A stretch of DNA of 57,676 nucleotides, taken from the NCBI RefSeq assembly GCF_030272695.1, contig NZ_JARFYN010000044.1, forward strand, positions 1 through 57,676, written 5' to 3'. The position numbers were made by a program, and so were the translations under genes. This stretch comes from Martinezella calliandrae (GTDB lineage: Bacteria > Pseudomonadota > Alphaproteobacteria > Rhizobiales > Rhizobiaceae). Positions within the stretch are counted from its first letter, which is position 1, and each line of letters starts with the position of its first letter. Below are positions 9,220-17,329 of the stretch, piece after piece. Below the pieces are notes generated by a model. That model worked only from the letters and a program-made list of their open reading frames with translations, was not told where the DNA came from and ran no database searches.

Positions 9220-9760
9220 GAAGCGGCCGAGCAGGCCGCACGTAAGGCGTTCGCTGCCGACGCATCGATGGATGAACTCACTTCACAAGATGGTCTTACC
9301 CGTGGGGCCCTCTATCATGGCTTTGGCGACAAGAAAGGACTGCTTGCTGCTGTCGTTGCCCAAGTCGATGGCGAGATGTCCGCGCGCGCAACAGATAGCG
9401 GCGGCAGCGGCAACCCTATGGGACAGGCTGCTGGCTGAAGGCGGTGCATATATCGAGATGGCGCTGGACCCGGAAGTCCGACGAATCGTCTTGTTGGACG
9501 GGCCTGCCTTTCTGGGTGACCCTTCAAGGTGGCCCAGCCAGAATGCCTGCCTGAGCATAACGAAGCTAGCAGTCGCCGATTTGATCGCTGACGGTGTCAT
9601 GAAGCCGGTCGATCTCGAAGCTGCGTCACGCCTTTTGAGCGGCGCGGCTTTCAATGCCGCCCTATGGGTTGCCGCCAGCGACGATCCGCAGATCGTCTTG
9701 CCGAAAGCCATTGAGGCTTTCCGGCTAATGGCCGAAGGGTTTCTGGCGGATCGAGATTGA
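9220..9760 (+). pseudogene. TetR-family regulator, decayed
   Basis: A TetR-like DNA-binding half is readable in one frame (ARKAFAAD, SMDELTSQDGLTRGALYHGF, GDKKGLLAAVV) but has lost residues between helices 1 and 2. It then shifts frame within a GCGCGCGC run near 9390. The effector-binding half continues in another frame (AEGGAYIEMALDPEVRRIVL to AEGFLADRD, stop at 9758-9760). No single frame covers both halves, and no plausible start with a ribosome-binding site was found. It may once have controlled the adjacent MFS exporter or DUF3465-like gene. Confidence 0.65.
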
Positions 9761-9875
9761 GTTGGTTACAGGCTCACCGACAAAACCATTACCGATGCCT
9801 GGAATCATAGGCCATTTCTGGCGACTCGCGGTCTTGGACGTTTTGGCTGTCGCCGGGCGCGTCCGAAATCGATCG

Positions 9876-11048
9876 CTATGTCGGCACAATCACTTGCGCC
9901 GAGCGTCTGCCAAGGAGAAGAAATCCAAGAGCGGCCAATTCAAAGATTGCACCCGCCATGCCAATCATCGCCAACGAGGTCCATTGGACCGTCGCCGCCC
10001 CCATTACAGCGCCGATTGCAGCCCCTAGATATATGGCCGAGGAATTCAGCGACAACGTCACCGGCGCCAGGTGGGGATCGATCACTAGAAGTCTGACCTG
10101 CTGCACCGCCGGCAACGACCAACCAAAGAGCGCCCAGATCGTGATGGCGCCCACGACCCCTGAAAAGGCCCAGCCCGCCGGAGCGAAGGTCGCAAGCAAG
10201 GATAGCGCCGCAAATGATACGGCCATCATCGCTGTCGCCAGAATTAGAAACTGGCGCTTGTCCCATCGGTCGGCAACATGTCCGCCAATGGTATTGCCGG
10301 TCGCAGCTGCGACTCCGATGACAAAAAGCGTGAACGCCACGCCCTGCGGCGATATCTTGAACACAGTTTCAAGGTAGGCGCCGAAATAGGTGTTGACAGT
10401 AAACGCCCCGATCAGGACGAGGACTGTCAACAGCAGCACCGCCAGAACATCGGGTCGCCGAGCGACAGCCAGCCTCCGGCTGAGGCTGATGGCCGGAGGG
10501 CTGGGCGAGCGCGGCAACTTGGCGATGATGCCGACCAAAGCGACCGCACCAAGAGCGGCCACGCCGATGAACGTCGCGCGCCAGTCGAGCCGGGCCGCGA
10601 TCAAGGTTCCCATCGGCACCCCCAGCACAAGCGCAATCGTCATGCCGCTATAGATAAATGATAGCGCGCGCCCCCGCCGATCTGGCGCAATCGTCATAGA
10701 GGCGTAACCGGCCGAGGCTGGCATGAATGTTCCTGCGGAAAGCGCGAGCAGGATGCGCGCAACGGCAAGTGCCGCATAACCGGGAGCAAACGCGGCCGCC
10801 AAGTTGGACAGAGTAAACGCAGCCATAGCGCCGATCAGAAGCACTTTTCGCGGAACGTTGGCGGTCGCAACGGCAATCAGTGGCGACCCGACCGCATAGG
10901 AAAATGCGAATATCGTAACCAATTGACCGGCCGCAGCAATCGACACACCCAGATCGTGCGCCATCCCTGGAAGAATACCCGAGATCATGAAACCTTCAGT
11001 GCCGATCGCGAATGCTCCAAGAGCCAACCATATCAAAGTGCGGTACAT
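9876..11048 (-). CDS. MFS transporter, DHA1 (AraJ/YdhP-like) family
   Basis: Twelve hydrophobic segments over about 390 residues, starting IWLALGAFAIGTEGFMISGI, which is the typical helix 1 of arabinose-efflux/AraJ-like drug exporters. The loop between helices 2 and 3 holds GSPLIAVATANVPRKVLL. The ATG at 11048 is chosen; a TTG at 11066 is also possible, and neither has a strong ribosome-binding site. It is divergent from an ArsR-type regulator with a palindrome between them, suggesting a regulator-exporter pair. The substrate cannot be read from sequence. Confidence 0.85.
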   Translation of the reverse strand: MYRTLIWLALGAFAIGTEGFMISGILPGMAHDLGVSIAAAGQLVTIFAFSYAVGSPLIAVATANVPRKVLLIGAMAAFTLSNLAAAFAPGYAALAVARILLALSAGTFMPASAGYASMTIAPDRRGRALSFIYSGMTIALVLGVPMGTLIAARLDWRATFIGVAALGAVALVGIIAKLPRSPSPPAISLSRRLAVARRPDVLAVLLLTVLVLIGAFTVNTYFGAYLETVFKISPQGVAFTLFVIGVAAATGNTIGGHVADRWDKRQFLILATAMMAVSFAALSLLATFAPAGWAFSGVVGAITIWALFGWSLPAVQQVRLLVIDPHLAPVTLSLNSSAIYLGAAIGAVMGAATVQWTSLAMIGMAGAIFELAALGFLLLGRRSAQVIVPT

Positions 11049-11066
11049 AGCAGGATTTTGTTCCAA

Positions 11067-11086
11067 TGTTCAAGGATTATTGAACA
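11067..11086. promoter_or_regulatory. Palindromic operator candidate
   Basis: TGTTCAA, a 6-base spacer and TTGAACA form a perfect 7-bp inverted repeat in the gap between the divergent MFS gene and ArsR-type gene. A dimeric winged-helix regulator would bind such a site. A related but weaker CAATAGTTGTTGG-like copy lies closer to the ArsR start. Confidence 0.5.
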
Positions 11087-11163
11087 TATGCGTCCGATTG
11101 CGCCTCACTGTCAAGTAGTCCAACAACTATTGAATTAAATGAAAAAGGTTTCTAATATGAGGC

Positions 11164-11487
11164 ATGGCCAAGGAAATCTATCACCCCACCATCGAACAGA
11201 TCGACCTTTCGGCAGTGCTGGACGCAATGAGCGACCCGACACGACGTGATATTGTGCTTCGGCTCGCTGAGTTGGGCGAAGAGAAATGTTCGGCTTTTTT
11301 GGATTTTGGCTCGAAGACCAATTTGACCTATCATTATGGCCGGTTGCGCGAAGCAGGTATCACGTCGACGAGAGTCGAAGGAACGCAGCGGCTGATTTCG
11401 TTGCGCCTGGACGATCTCGAGGCAAGATTTCCTGGTCTTATGACCGCCATTCTCTTGGCTGCGCCACGGAGCAAATCTAAAGCCTGA
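11164..11487 (+). CDS. ArsR-family winged-helix regulator
   Basis: The 107-residue protein has the ArsR layout: AVLDAMSDPTRRDIVLRLAE (helices 1-2), SKTNLTYHYGRLREAGI (recognition region) and a beta wing (TRVEGTQRLISLRLDDLE). No metal-binding Cys pair of the ELCVC type is present, so it is likely a non-metal-responsive member. It is divergent from the MFS exporter gene and probably represses it through the palindrome at 11067-11086. Confidence 0.8.
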   Translation: MAKEIYHPTIEQIDLSAVLDAMSDPTRRDIVLRLAELGEEKCSAFLDFGSKTNLTYHYGRLREAGITSTRVEGTQRLISLRLDDLEARFPGLMTAILLAAPRSKSKA

Positions 11488-11616
11488 AGGTGGTGCAAAG
11501 CATTGAGGTTTCGACGACGGGTCGAGTTCGCTACCCTGGAATGGGTTGTCGGTGCAACCACCGGCGAATTGTCGAGCCCATCGGAAATATTCTTCCAGCC
11601 GAAACCGGGGAGAGTT

Positions 11617-12002
11617 TTACACCACGCTGGACGCGTCAGCTATGGCCGCATTACTTAAGCGAAATGGCCTCCGGCAAACCCGGGGGCGGTTCAGCGGCAT
11701 TTCAGGGAGTATCTCGTCGATCACGCTCAGCATCCGCCCGACCGCAACACTATCGCATCGATAGAAGACATACTGGCCATCCTTACGAGCCGCTACCACC
11801 GCGGCCATTCGGAGCGCCGCCAGATGGCGCGAAACGATTGACTGTCTATATCCGGTGAGGCTGCAAATATCTCTAGGTAACGTTCCCTCTCGCAAAGGAT
11901 AAGCAAAATGGTCAGGCGGAGCGGATTGGCCATCGCGTCCAAAAGGGCGACCGCACTGTCCGTGTTTAGCATGGTCGTAGGATCAGAGCTTCGTTTTGTC
12001 AT
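11617..12002 (-). pseudogene. ArsR-family regulator with frameshift
   Basis: The first frame (from 12002) reads MTKRSSDPTT, then AVALLDAMANPLRLTILLIL and CERE. The next frame continues EGTLPRDICSLTGYRQSIVS, RHLAALRMAAVVAARKDGQY and VFYRCDSVAVGRML. Together they make a typical ArsR-like protein of about 130 residues, broken by one missing base in a GGG run at about 11893. No neighbour clearly pairs with it; the bufferin operon lies upstream on the same strand but ends with its own doxX. Confidence 0.7.
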
Positions 12003-12167
12003 CCGCGATAAAGTTTGCGAGCCGGCCCTCGACGCGTCTCGTACCTGGAACACCAAGTCGGTCAGATAAGCTGGAAATAGATCGCCCGGACCGAGCCCGA
12101 CCGATCTACGTGTCGTCAGCCAACGGACCTTTGGTCAATACAAACCGAGACGGCTGGCAACGCCTTA

Positions 12168-12683
12168 TCAAGAAGCAGGATAATTAAACCGGCGCGAAAG
12201 CAAATGGTCGACTGACAGGTTTCCGGGTCCCCAGGCCATGAGTGAAAGCGCCATCGCTGCCCAGGTAATATGGATTGGCCAGCCGTCCGGTACAGTGAGT
12301 TCGACGATCAGCGTCATGAACAACAAGCCAGTCGCCGCAAAGCGTGTGGCGAGCCCTAGCACCAATAGGATCGGAAAGGTGATTTCCGCGCAGCCGGACA
12401 GGAACGCCATAGTTACCGGCGCGGGATAGGGATAGGGGCCGCCTGGCAAATGCAACATGAATTCGTCGGTAAACAGAGTTACAGCCGTGTCGTTCAACTG
12501 CAGAAACCCGTCCCATTTCAAAATGCCGGATTTCCAGAAGGGAACCGCGAGTGCCAGACGCATGACGGCCTGGACGAAGGTGGGACGAGCAACCGTCATG
12601 ACGAGCTTCTTGGCCGTCGCAACAAGGGAGACGACCGGCTGAAGCCTGTCTTTGAAGGAAGGTTGTGTGGTCATCATCATCAT
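12168..12683 (-). CDS. DoxX-family membrane protein of the bufferin operon
   Basis: The 171-residue protein has about four membrane segments and the DoxX pattern (RLALAVPFWKSGILKW near residue 42, FPILLVLGLATRFAATGL near 100, and WGPGNLSVDHLL at the end). A GGGAG site lies 5 bases before the ATG at 12683. The gene overlaps the bufC stop by 4 bases, so it is translationally coupled and the last gene of the operon. DoxX-like proteins commonly close gig/buf clusters induced by copper or gold. Their role in the membrane is unproven; the family has been linked to redox or thiol balance. Confidence 0.85.
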   Translation of the reverse strand: MMMMTTQPSFKDRLQPVVSLVATAKKLVMTVARPTFVQAVMRLALAVPFWKSGILKWDGFLQLNDTAVTLFTDEFMLHLPGGPYPYPAPVTMAFLSGCAEITFPILLVLGLATRFAATGLLFMTLIVELTVPDGWPIHITWAAMALSLMAWGPGNLSVDHLLSRRFNYPAS

Positions 12684-13480
12684 GCGTCTCCCAGATTGAT
12701 GGATGTGAACACCCCGGCCTCGATCATCCCCGCTACGCTGGTCGAGATGTCGAAAGAGGCGCAGGCATCGACTGCCTTAGCCGCGGCGACACCGAGTGGT
12801 TCGCCGGCAATGAGTTGGAGCAGGAAGAGCGCGCTTCCGTCCGGCAGGTGACGGACCATTACGTCCATGCCGGGCCGTGTGATCAGTGCATTCTCCGGTT
12901 CGAAGGTTTCGATTGGATCGACAGGATCCCCGTTGCGATTGGCCGCAAAAATAGTCAGGGCAGGATACTCAGAACACACGATCCTCGTTGCAGGGTGTGG
13001 TTCGAACACCAGATCAGCGAGGCGCTCTGGAGGTACTGATGCTAGTGCTTCAGCAGCCAGTGCCGCGACGTCTGCGGCATGATAGGCGTCCAGCCAAGCG
13101 CGTTCGATCCTCGCGACATCGGCAAGCCAAGGCACCGACTGCGCATACTCATATTGGGCGATGAAGTCCGGGAAATCATGGCCGTATTCGAACAACAGCG
13201 GCGAAGTCGGCGGGGCGGCGCGTAGATGAAAGCGCGCCATGGCACGGAAAAATTCGTCGCCGGTAAGGCGCCGAACCGCCGGGAAAATTCCGGCAAGGGC
13301 GTTAATAAGGCTCACCGTGACGTTGTTCCGATAGACGTTGAAACGTTTGATTGCCTGTTTGCCGTTTGGGCCCGTGATACCCACCGGTGTTTCGATGTCG
13401 GGGTTGGTCAGGGCTGGCGCGAACGTTTCCGCGTAGGCGAGCGGCGTCATACCCGCGGGAACAATTTTAAGCTGCGACAT
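12680..13480 (-). CDS. bufC: BufC-like protein (DUF2063), partner of the MNIO enzyme
   Basis: The 266-residue protein has a DUF2063 N-terminal domain: a NVYRNNV segment near residue 50, then HLRAAPPTSPLLFEYGHDF, and WLADVARIERAWLDAYHAAD. The C-terminal half is the less conserved second domain. In bufferin clusters the DUF2063 protein partners the DUF692 MNIO enzyme, acting as a substrate-recognition subunit in peptide modification. It overlaps the bufB stop by 14 bases, which indicates coupled translation. Confidence 0.9.
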   Translation of the reverse strand: MSQLKIVPAGMTPLAYAETFAPALTNPDIETPVGITGPNGKQAIKRFNVYRNNVTVSLINALAGIFPAVRRLTGDEFFRAMARFHLRAAPPTSPLLFEYGHDFPDFIAQYEYAQSVPWLADVARIERAWLDAYHAADVAALAAEALASVPPERLADLVFEPHPATRIVCSEYPALTIFAANRNGDPVDPIETFEPENALITRPGMDVMVRHLPDGSALFLLQLIAGEPLGVAAAKAVDACASFDISTSVAGMIEAGVFTSINLGDA

Positions 13481-14399
13481 GGCTGTGATCCGGCAATGCT
13501 ATGGAACTGAAGCGATCCAGGATCGCTTGGGCTGCAATTGCCTCGCCACGGAGTATCGGCCAATCGGGTATATTGCTATCCCATTCGATCAATGTCGGGA
13601 TAGGGCCGCGGCGGCTGATCACGATCTCATAGAGCTTCCACACTGCATCCGCGACGGGGCCATCGTGACTGTCGATCAAAAGGAGATCGCCTTCATCATC
13701 GGACTGCTCGGCGTGGCCTGCGAGGTGGATCTCGCCGACTGCAGCAAGCGGAAAATCCGAAAGATAATCCAGTGCTGAAAAGCCGTGGTTTGTCGCGGAG
13801 ACAAAGACGTTGTTGACGTCGAGCAACAGCCCGCAACCGGTGCGCCGGGCGATCGATCGAATGAAATCGGTCTCGCTGATCGTCGATTCTCTAAAGGTCA
13901 CATAGGTGGACGGATTTTCGAGAAGGATCGGGCGTCCGATCGCTTCCTGGACCTCGTCGATGTGCTCGCATACTCGCGCCAGGCTCTCCGGCGTATAAGG
14001 GAGGGGAAGAAGATCATTCAAATAAGTCGTCTGGTGGGTCGACCACGCAAGGTGCTCTGACACAAGGGCAGGTTCGTAGCGCTCGACGAGCGAGCGGAAT
14101 CGCTCCAGATGCGCCTTGTCGAGCGGCTGAGGTCCGCCGATCGACATGCAGACGCCGTGAAGCGATACCGGACTATCACGGCGGATCTGTTCGAGCATCC
14201 TCAGCGGAGGTCCGCCGGCACCCATATAATTTTCGGCGTGGACTTCGAAGAAGCCTCTCTGCGGTCCGTCGGCGACGATTGCCGGCAAATGTTCGTGCTT
14301 GAAGCTTGTCCCCGCCAGACCTGCGATCGGATGGGTCGGAAAGCGGAGAGGAAGCGCCGTGTTCGGTGACGCGTCCATGGCAGTGTGGGTCTGTTTCAT
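13467..14399 (-). CDS. bufB: BufB: MNIO (DUF692) iron-dependent peptide-modifying enzyme
   Basis: The 310-residue protein is a full-length DUF692/MNIO TIM-barrel enzyme. Metal-ligand motifs are intact: FFEVHAENYMGAGG (about 50-63), SLHGVCMSIGG (79-89), VSEHLAWS, PILLENPSTYV, GLLLDVNNVFVSATNHG, GEIHLAGH, DSHDGPV and IEWDSNIPDW. MNIO enzymes use a multinuclear iron centre and O2 to convert Cys residues in ribosomal peptides, for example to thiooxazoles. Here the presumed substrate is the BufA precursor encoded 37 bases upstream. It acts in the cytoplasm before export of the peptide. Confidence 0.95.
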   Translation of the reverse strand: MKQTHTAMDASPNTALPLRFPTHPIAGLAGTSFKHEHLPAIVADGPQRGFFEVHAENYMGAGGPPLRMLEQIRRDSPVSLHGVCMSIGGPQPLDKAHLERFRSLVERYEPALVSEHLAWSTHQTTYLNDLLPLPYTPESLARVCEHIDEVQEAIGRPILLENPSTYVTFRESTISETDFIRSIARRTGCGLLLDVNNVFVSATNHGFSALDYLSDFPLAAVGEIHLAGHAEQSDDEGDLLLIDSHDGPVADAVWKLYEIVISRRGPIPTLIEWDSNIPDWPILRGEAIAAQAILDRFSSIALPDHSHVAA

Positions 14400-14436
14400 C
14401 GTTCTTCTCCGCTTTCCAATTCTGGTGGCTTGCGAG

Positions 14437-14742
14437 TTAGATTGCCTTCAGAGAGCCGTGGTTGCCGTTCGGCAGCTTGATCGACGTGCAGGTGCCGCCC
14501 TGCACGAACTTCCAGGAATTACCCTGGAAATCGACCGTCGATGTACCCTGGCAGGTCGTGCCCGGACCAGCAGCGCAATCATTCTGGCCCTTGAGGGCGA
14601 CGCCGAAGCACTTTTCCTTGTGAGCGGCGACGGCGGCGCTGGCCTCTGCTTTCGTGAGCGGCGCAGCGCTGACCATCGACGCAAGTGCGGTCGTAACAGC
14701 GCCGGCAAGCACGACGGATGAAATTGCAGTTTTGACAGACAT
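14437..14742 (-). CDS. bufA: BufA: bufferin-type metallophore precursor (DUF2282)
   Basis: Start chosen at 14742, with GGAG 6 bases upstream, 40 bases after the predicted transcription start. The 101-residue precursor has a signal peptide (about 1-26, ending SMVSA) and a small mature region with four Cys (positions 45, 56, 64 and 85) in the DUF2282 pattern EKCFGVALKGQNDCAAG, TTCQGT, WKFVQGGTC. Known bufferins are ribosomal peptides whose core Cys residues are modified by the MNIO enzyme; they are exported to the periplasm and bind copper. The operon order bufA-bufB-bufC-doxX is the standard one. Confidence 0.92.
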   Translation of the reverse strand: MSVKTAISSVVLAGAVTTALASMVSAAPLTKAEASAAVAAHKEKCFGVALKGQNDCAAGPGTTCQGTSTVDFQGNSWKFVQGGTCTSIKLPNGNHGSLKAI

Positions 14743-14788
14743 GAAGATCTCCATATTGGATAGACGCTCTCGTTGAACGCACAAAGAG

Positions 14789-14814
14789 TTCGCAGATGGC
14801 TGTTGGTTCGTTAC
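14789..14814 (-). promoter_or_regulatory. SigF-type promoter of the bufferin operon
   Basis: On the minus strand GTAACG (14814-14809) is followed by exactly 16 bases and then CGAA (14792-14789). This is the box pair found at ten sites in the window and resembles the Caulobacter SigF promoter. Transcription would start near 14782, 40 bases before bufA. This site is preceded by G instead of the T seen at the other nine. Confidence 0.85.
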
Positions 14815-14863
14815 CGACGCCGTGATCACTAGTTTGTGATCCTTTAGATGAAGACCTTCATGC

Positions 14864-15617
14864 ATGCGGAACGCCGCTGGCGACCTTTCGCGGCGAACCG
14901 AGCAGCAGGCGGCCTCGATTGGGCAAACCGCTGCCGCCCTGGGGCTAATTACGAATGCCGTCAGGATTCTACGGGCCGAGCCGAAGAGGCGGGGAAGCTT
15001 GTTGAACGGACCCGGGTGGGGGCGGAAAATTCCGGCAACGTGGTATGCTAAGCCGTGGCAACGATCCACAAAATCGAAAAATCCTCTCTCGAGATTACGG
15101 GGATTATTTCGCTTATCGACGAAATCGCATCCAAACAAACCTTCTTACACTGAATGCGGGGGTGGAGGCCGCTCGGGCCGGAGAAGCCGGTAAGGGCTTC
15201 GCCATTGTCACACAGGAAGTACGCGAGTTGGTCCAGCGTTGGGCTGTCTCCGTCAAACAGATCAAAGATCTGATCACGTCGTCGAGCATTCAGGTTCGAT
15301 CGGGGGTATCGCTCGTGAACGAAACCGGCGCTGCACTTGAAAACATCGTCGGTGAAGTGCGTGAGATTACCCTGCATGTCACCGCGATTGTCGCGGCCGC
15401 TCGAAAACAGTCAACAGCCCTGCAGGAGATCAACGCAGCCGTCAATGTAATGGATCGCGCGACGCACTATAATGCGACGATGGTCCAGCAGACGAGGGAC
15501 GCCAGCCGCACTCCGGCTCAGCAGGCCGAAAACCTCAATGTGCTCCTGGCTCAGTTTTCAATCGCTCGAAAAGACGCCGCAACAGGGATGAATCGCAGGC
15601 GCCTGGCGGCGGCCTAG
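14864..15617 (+). pseudogene. Methyl-accepting chemotaxis protein, decayed C-terminal part
   Basis: Typical MCP signalling-domain text appears in several frames: AAGDLSRRTEQQAASIGQTA, then IHKIEKSSLEITGIISLIDE, then TLNAGVEAARAGEAGKGFAI followed by VTQEVRELVQR (the hairpin tip) and the returning helix up to NLNVLLAQFSI. At least two frame changes lie between about 14950 and 15150, and the sensory and membrane parts are absent. This is a broken gene. A short frame (from 15045 to 15617) could still give a soluble fragment, but no ribosome-binding site supports it. Confidence 0.75.
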
Positions 15618-15624
15618 CGCCGCG

Positions 15625-16260
15625 TTACCAGCGTAAAAACCGTTTGCCCGCGAAATATCCGATGGTCACCACGATCAGCGTTGCAAGCGGATACCAGGTG
15701 GCCACGAACAGCGGGCTGTCATCGAAGCAGTTGGATGCATAAAGCGTCGCCGCAATCCCGACGGAGACGAGACCCGCCAGTGCGCCCGCGGCCCCAGGAT
15801 TTCCAGGAGCGCCTTGGCGCATGGCGAGAAAGAGGAAGAAACCGGGAAAAGCAGACAAGGCCGGAATGATTGTCAGGCAATGCAAGGCATTATGGCCGAT
15901 CAACTTGGGCACCCAAAGATTAGATGGCGTGACCAGTAACTCGATAACGGTCGCCGACAACAATAGAATCGGCGCGACAAGAAGCAACCAGCGCCGCCTG
16001 CCGAGATCCCTGCCTGGGCGAATTGCCGGATCTACCAGCGGCGCTGCGGCAGCAAATAGGGAGAGCGTCACAACAAACTTGAAGCAAAATCTCACCGTTT
16101 CGATCGCCTGGGAAATATCGTGCCGAAACCCCAGCGTTAAAAAGAAGGCTGCGCCGGAAATCAGAGCTCCGACGGCAACGGCGCCCGATAATAGGTGGGC
16201 AGGGTTTATGGGGCGCCGCGTGTCCTGCGCTATCAGGTTTATCAAGTCTTCGGTGTTCAA
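15625..16260 (-). CDS. Second NrsF-like (DUF1109) anti-sigma protein, without adjacent sigma factor
   Basis: The 211-residue protein has six hydrophobic segments and is similar along its whole length to the NrsF encoded at 16694-17329 (same length; shared LGFRxDI, IELxVxP, IGHN, LTIIP, RxGAP, GIAATxYAxNCxDDSPLF and FLRW). Cys at 128 and 178 match the pair in the other copy. NrsF-type proteins hold ECF SigF at the membrane and release it on metal or thiol stress. This copy lacks its own sigma gene and shows no SigF-type box upstream, so it may tune the same sigma factor or one encoded elsewhere. It lies between two pseudogenes. Confidence 0.8.
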   Translation of the reverse strand: MNTEDLINLIAQDTRRPINPAHLLSGAVAVGALISGAAFFLTLGFRHDISQAIETVRFCFKFVVTLSLFAAAAPLVDPAIRPGRDLGRRRWLLLVAPILLLSATVIELLVTPSNLWVPKLIGHNALHCLTIIPALSAFPGFFLFLAMRQGAPGNPGAAGALAGLVSVGIAATLYASNCFDDSPLFVATWYPLATLIVVTIGYFAGKRFLRW

Positions 16261-16411
16261 CAGGGCAATCCCTACTAGATGATCCGCTACCCGCGGCTCA
16301 CATTGATCTACACTTTACCCATATATATGAGAGCTTCCCCTCAACGCATCAAGCGCCTCACTGTCTCCCACGGGGTTCACGTGATCGACCGCAGGACGTG
16401 GCTCAAGGTGG

Positions 16412-16634
16412 TCACGATCTCTGAGCAAAGTCGAGTTCCATAAGCTGTCGGTGAACCGCGTCAGCGATGGATTCGCGCAGTCCCGTCGAGGATTTTCCGG
16501 CCATCCCGATCCTCGAAAAACATGCCCTTGGCCGCGGCGAGCATTCGGGGCGCGGCCTTGAATTGTCGGTTCGCCTTAAGCGGCATCCAGAAGTTAGAGA
16601 GCGATTGTTCATTTGTATGTGTTGTTGTCGTCAT
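16412..16634 (-). pseudogene. Remnant of an omega-amino-acid--pyruvate aminotransferase N-terminus
   Basis: From 16634 one frame reads MTTTTHTNEQSL, then FWMPLKANRQFKAAPRMLAA and DGRKILDGTA, the typical N-terminus of beta-alanine/omega-amino-acid:pyruvate aminotransferases. It ends at a TGA soon after. A second frame then reads ESIADAVHRQLMELDFA, which in this family comes a little later in the protein. An internal deletion plus frameshift explains this. The catalytic and PLP-lysine parts are absent. Confidence 0.65.
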
Positions 16635-16693
16635 GATTTCCGCGGGATCAAGTCAGTCATCTTCATTCGCGTCCTGGCGACAGGCATATAAAC

Positions 16694-17329
16694 CTACCAC
16701 CGTAGAAGACTGCGACCGACCAAAGCTCCGGTCGCCACCACGGCCGATATGGCAATCGGATACCAAAGCAGGACGAAAAGCGGACTGTCATCGTTGCAGT
16801 TCGCGGCATAGAACGTGGCTGCAATCCCGGCGGAAGCCAATCCAGCGATGGCGCCCGCAAGCCCCGGTCGCGTCGGAGCACCGTGGCGAAGTGCGAGCAG
16901 GAAACATGCGAGCGGTCCTATCGAAAGCAAGGGAATAATCGTCAGACAGAGCCTGGAGTTATGCCCGATCATGCGCGCTCCCCAAGTTGCCGCAGGCATT
17001 ACCGATAGCTCGACGATTGCCGCGCCGGCCGCAAATATCAAGGGTATTAATAGGCTCCAGGCCGATAACTTTAGGGGTACGCCCGGCTTGCCAATTCGGA
17101 ACATCGCAATGCTGCCGGTTGCCGCCAGCGCGATGGTGATCACGAATTTGAACAGGAAGCGTGCGGTTTCCATCGCATTGTCGATATCGGGGCGGAAACC
17201 GATAGCAAAGAAAAAGGCGATCGCGACGATCAGGATCGAGGCGATTGTCGCCTGCTGAAGCATATGGGTCAGGTTGGAACGAACGGGCGCATCCTGCACG
17301 ATCAGCTCAATAAGATGATCTGTCTTCAT
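16694..17329 (-). CDS. nrsF: NrsF-type (DUF1109) membrane anti-sigma factor
   Basis: The 211-residue protein has about six membrane segments and Cys at 128, 142 and 178. In Caulobacter NrsF, two conserved Cys 50 residues apart (131 and 181) are needed to sense chromate or cadmium; here 128 and 178 show the same spacing and context (RLCLTIIP, ANCNDDSPLF). It would bind the SigF-like factor at the inner membrane and release it on metal/thiol stress. Its start overlaps the sigma-gene stop by 4 bases, so both are made together from the autoregulated promoter at 17898-17923. Confidence 0.9.
   Translation of the reverse strand: MKTDHLIELIVQDAPVRSNLTHMLQQATIASILIVAIAFFFAIGFRPDIDNAMETARFLFKFVITIALAATGSIAMFRIGKPGVPLKLSAWSLLIPLIFAAGAAIVELSVMPAATWGARMIGHNSRLCLTIIPLLSIGPLACFLLALRHGAPTRPGLAGAIAGLASAGIAATFYAANCNDDSPLFVLLWYPIAISAVVATGALVGRSLLRW

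Noticed and set aside
11880..11905. GTAACG near 11878 in the broken ArsR gene
   Set aside because: No CG[A/T]A at 16 bases and it lies inside the coding region.
14864..15193. Plus-strand ORF of 109 residues as a separate gene
   Set aside because: It is a fragment of the broken MCP gene in one of its frames, not an independent protein.
16412..16612. Minus-strand 66-residue ORF as a gene
   Set aside because: Only its last part has meaning and it belongs to the aminotransferase remnant read in two frames.
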